Made by a program: the position numbers and the translations under genes. 34,915 nt of DNA from JAAYJR01 sp964495655. GTDB lineage: Bacteria > Bacteroidota > Bacteroidia > Bacteroidales > Prolixibacteraceae. The stretch is from contig CAZBWK010000038.1 of the NCBI GenBank assembly GCA_964495655.1, positions 1-34,915 on the forward strand, in the 5' to 3' direction. The notes under the pieces were generated by a model. It did no database searches. It was not told where the DNA came from and worked only from the letters and a program-made list of their open reading frames with translations. Positions 34,297-34,915 of the stretch are shown here, in pieces. Every line of letters starts with the position of its first letter. The first letter of the stretch is position 1.

Positions 34297-34915
34297 TTAT
34301 TGCTCCGGTTTTACTGTTGTAAAGGTAAAATACCAGGCAAAAGTATTATCCTCCTCGACTCTGATTTTTAATATGTTGTCAGTTATCTGAATGATCTCGC
34401 ACTTATTAGTTCCTACGTACCATCCGATAAACCCGCCGTCTGAGAAACTCATGGTAGTGCCCCTGTATCCTCCGTCCTCAGTTGCAATAGACGATGCCGG
34501 ACCGAATGAGACATTTTTAATACCGGTAATGTCGACAACAGAAGGGCCATGACAAACATCCCCCTCAATTCCCAGTTTGCCTGCATAGGTGCCGGGTATA
34601 AATGCCAGATCAGACGGATTAATGTGCTCAAATTTCAGGTCGCCATTAACCTTCATAAATTTAAATTCACTATCGTACATGCAGGTAGCAGACTTCTCAA
34701 ACGGTGCTGCACTGTACCAGGCAGCGTATGTATGATTCGTGCCATCCACAAAATTGGGGCCCAGTCCTGCATGTCCGGGTTGATCAGCCGCCCAGTACCA
34801 GGTTCTTGTGTCTCCGCCGGTGAGTAATTCCAGTGCCTCATCATCGGTAAAACTGCTGTATACCTCAATCTGCACAGTTTTACCTGAAGAGATACCTCCG
34901 GTACCGACAGCAGTG
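34297..34915 (-). CDS. C-terminal part of a glycan-binding-type outer-membrane protein (partial)
   Basis: The frame is open through the window edge; the GTG at 34875 is internal, as TGGISSGKT precedes it in frame. At least ~200 residues, beta-rich and aromatic (TWYWAADQPGHAGLGPNF, TYAAWYSAAPFE, GWYVGTNKCEI, AWYFTFTTV). Position directly upstream of a PKD-GH16 and GH3 pair fits a surface glycan-binding protein of the SusE/PKD type. Specific family not certain; the N-terminus, including any lipobox and PKD domains, is outside the window. Confidence 0.6.
   Translation of the reverse strand, partial: TAVGTGGISSGKTVQIEVYSSFTDDEALELLTGGDTRTWYWAADQPGHAGLGPNFVDGTNHTYAAWYSAAPFEKSATCMYDSEFKFMKVNGDLKFEHINPSDLAFIPGTYAGKLGIEGDVCHGPSVVDITGIKNVSFGPASSIATEDGGYRGTTMSFSDGGFIGWYVGTNKCEIIQITDNILKIRVEEDNTFAWYFTFTTVKPEQ

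Overview
The window looks like a chromosomal segment from a member of the Bacteroidota, probably an environmental Bacteroidales/Marinilabiliales-type organism. I infer this from the protein flavour (SusE-like and PKD glycan-binding proteins, a GH97 remnant, twin ceramidase-like proteins, a Bacteroidetes-type phage integrase), from promoters that fit the TTTG-N19/20-TAnnTTTG consensus, from weak or absent Shine-Dalgarno sites, and from moderately AT-rich DNA. The taxonomic call is an inference.

Layout. 1-5655: a six-gene minus-strand operon for uptake and breakdown of D-amino acids or D-amino-acid-containing dipeptides (GntP-type permease, RidA-like deaminase, fold-type III D-threonine aldolase/D-serine dehydratase-like enzyme, M19 dipeptidase), followed by MscS and a predicted MOA-like cysteine protease. 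5876-7831: a group II intron whose maturase/reverse transcriptase is broken by a one-base deletion. Two copies of a 16-residue micro-ORF (9-59 and 7902-7952), each followed by a hairpin terminator, bracket this whole block. 8023-13294: a small secreted Gly/Arg-rich protein, a YdjC/ChbG deacetylase, a PfkB/adenosine kinase, a deoxynucleoside kinase, a GH3-type acyl-adenylate enzyme and CvpA. 13335-22480: core genes tyrS, efp, tsaB, mtnA-mtnP and pheS, with an isolated wzz + O-antigen ligase pair between tyrS and efp. 22567-22868: a 55-residue membrane peptide gene with a very good promoter. 22867-24089: an aldo/keto reductase and tRNA-Leu(CAA), the latter with a consensus promoter.

24100-25860 is a gene graveyard next to the tRNA. 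It holds a tyrosine integrase reduced to its N-terminal SAM-like piece and C-terminal tail, two small minus-strand genes riddled with in-frame TAA codons, and a shredded GH97 glycosidase. 26110-30280 holds two tandem exported neutral-ceramidase-like proteins and an exported nitrilase-family amidase. 30413-34915 is the end of a probable beta-glucan (laminarin-type) utilisation locus: GH3 lipoprotein, PKD-GH16 lipoprotein, and the C-terminal part of a glycan-binding-type protein that runs off the window.

Points most worth checking: the duplicated micro-ORF with a single synonymous difference; the in-frame TAA-only decay at 24294-25115; the ceramidase-ceramidase-amidase cluster; the split maturase; and the promoter/hairpin overlap ahead of the 55-residue membrane peptide.
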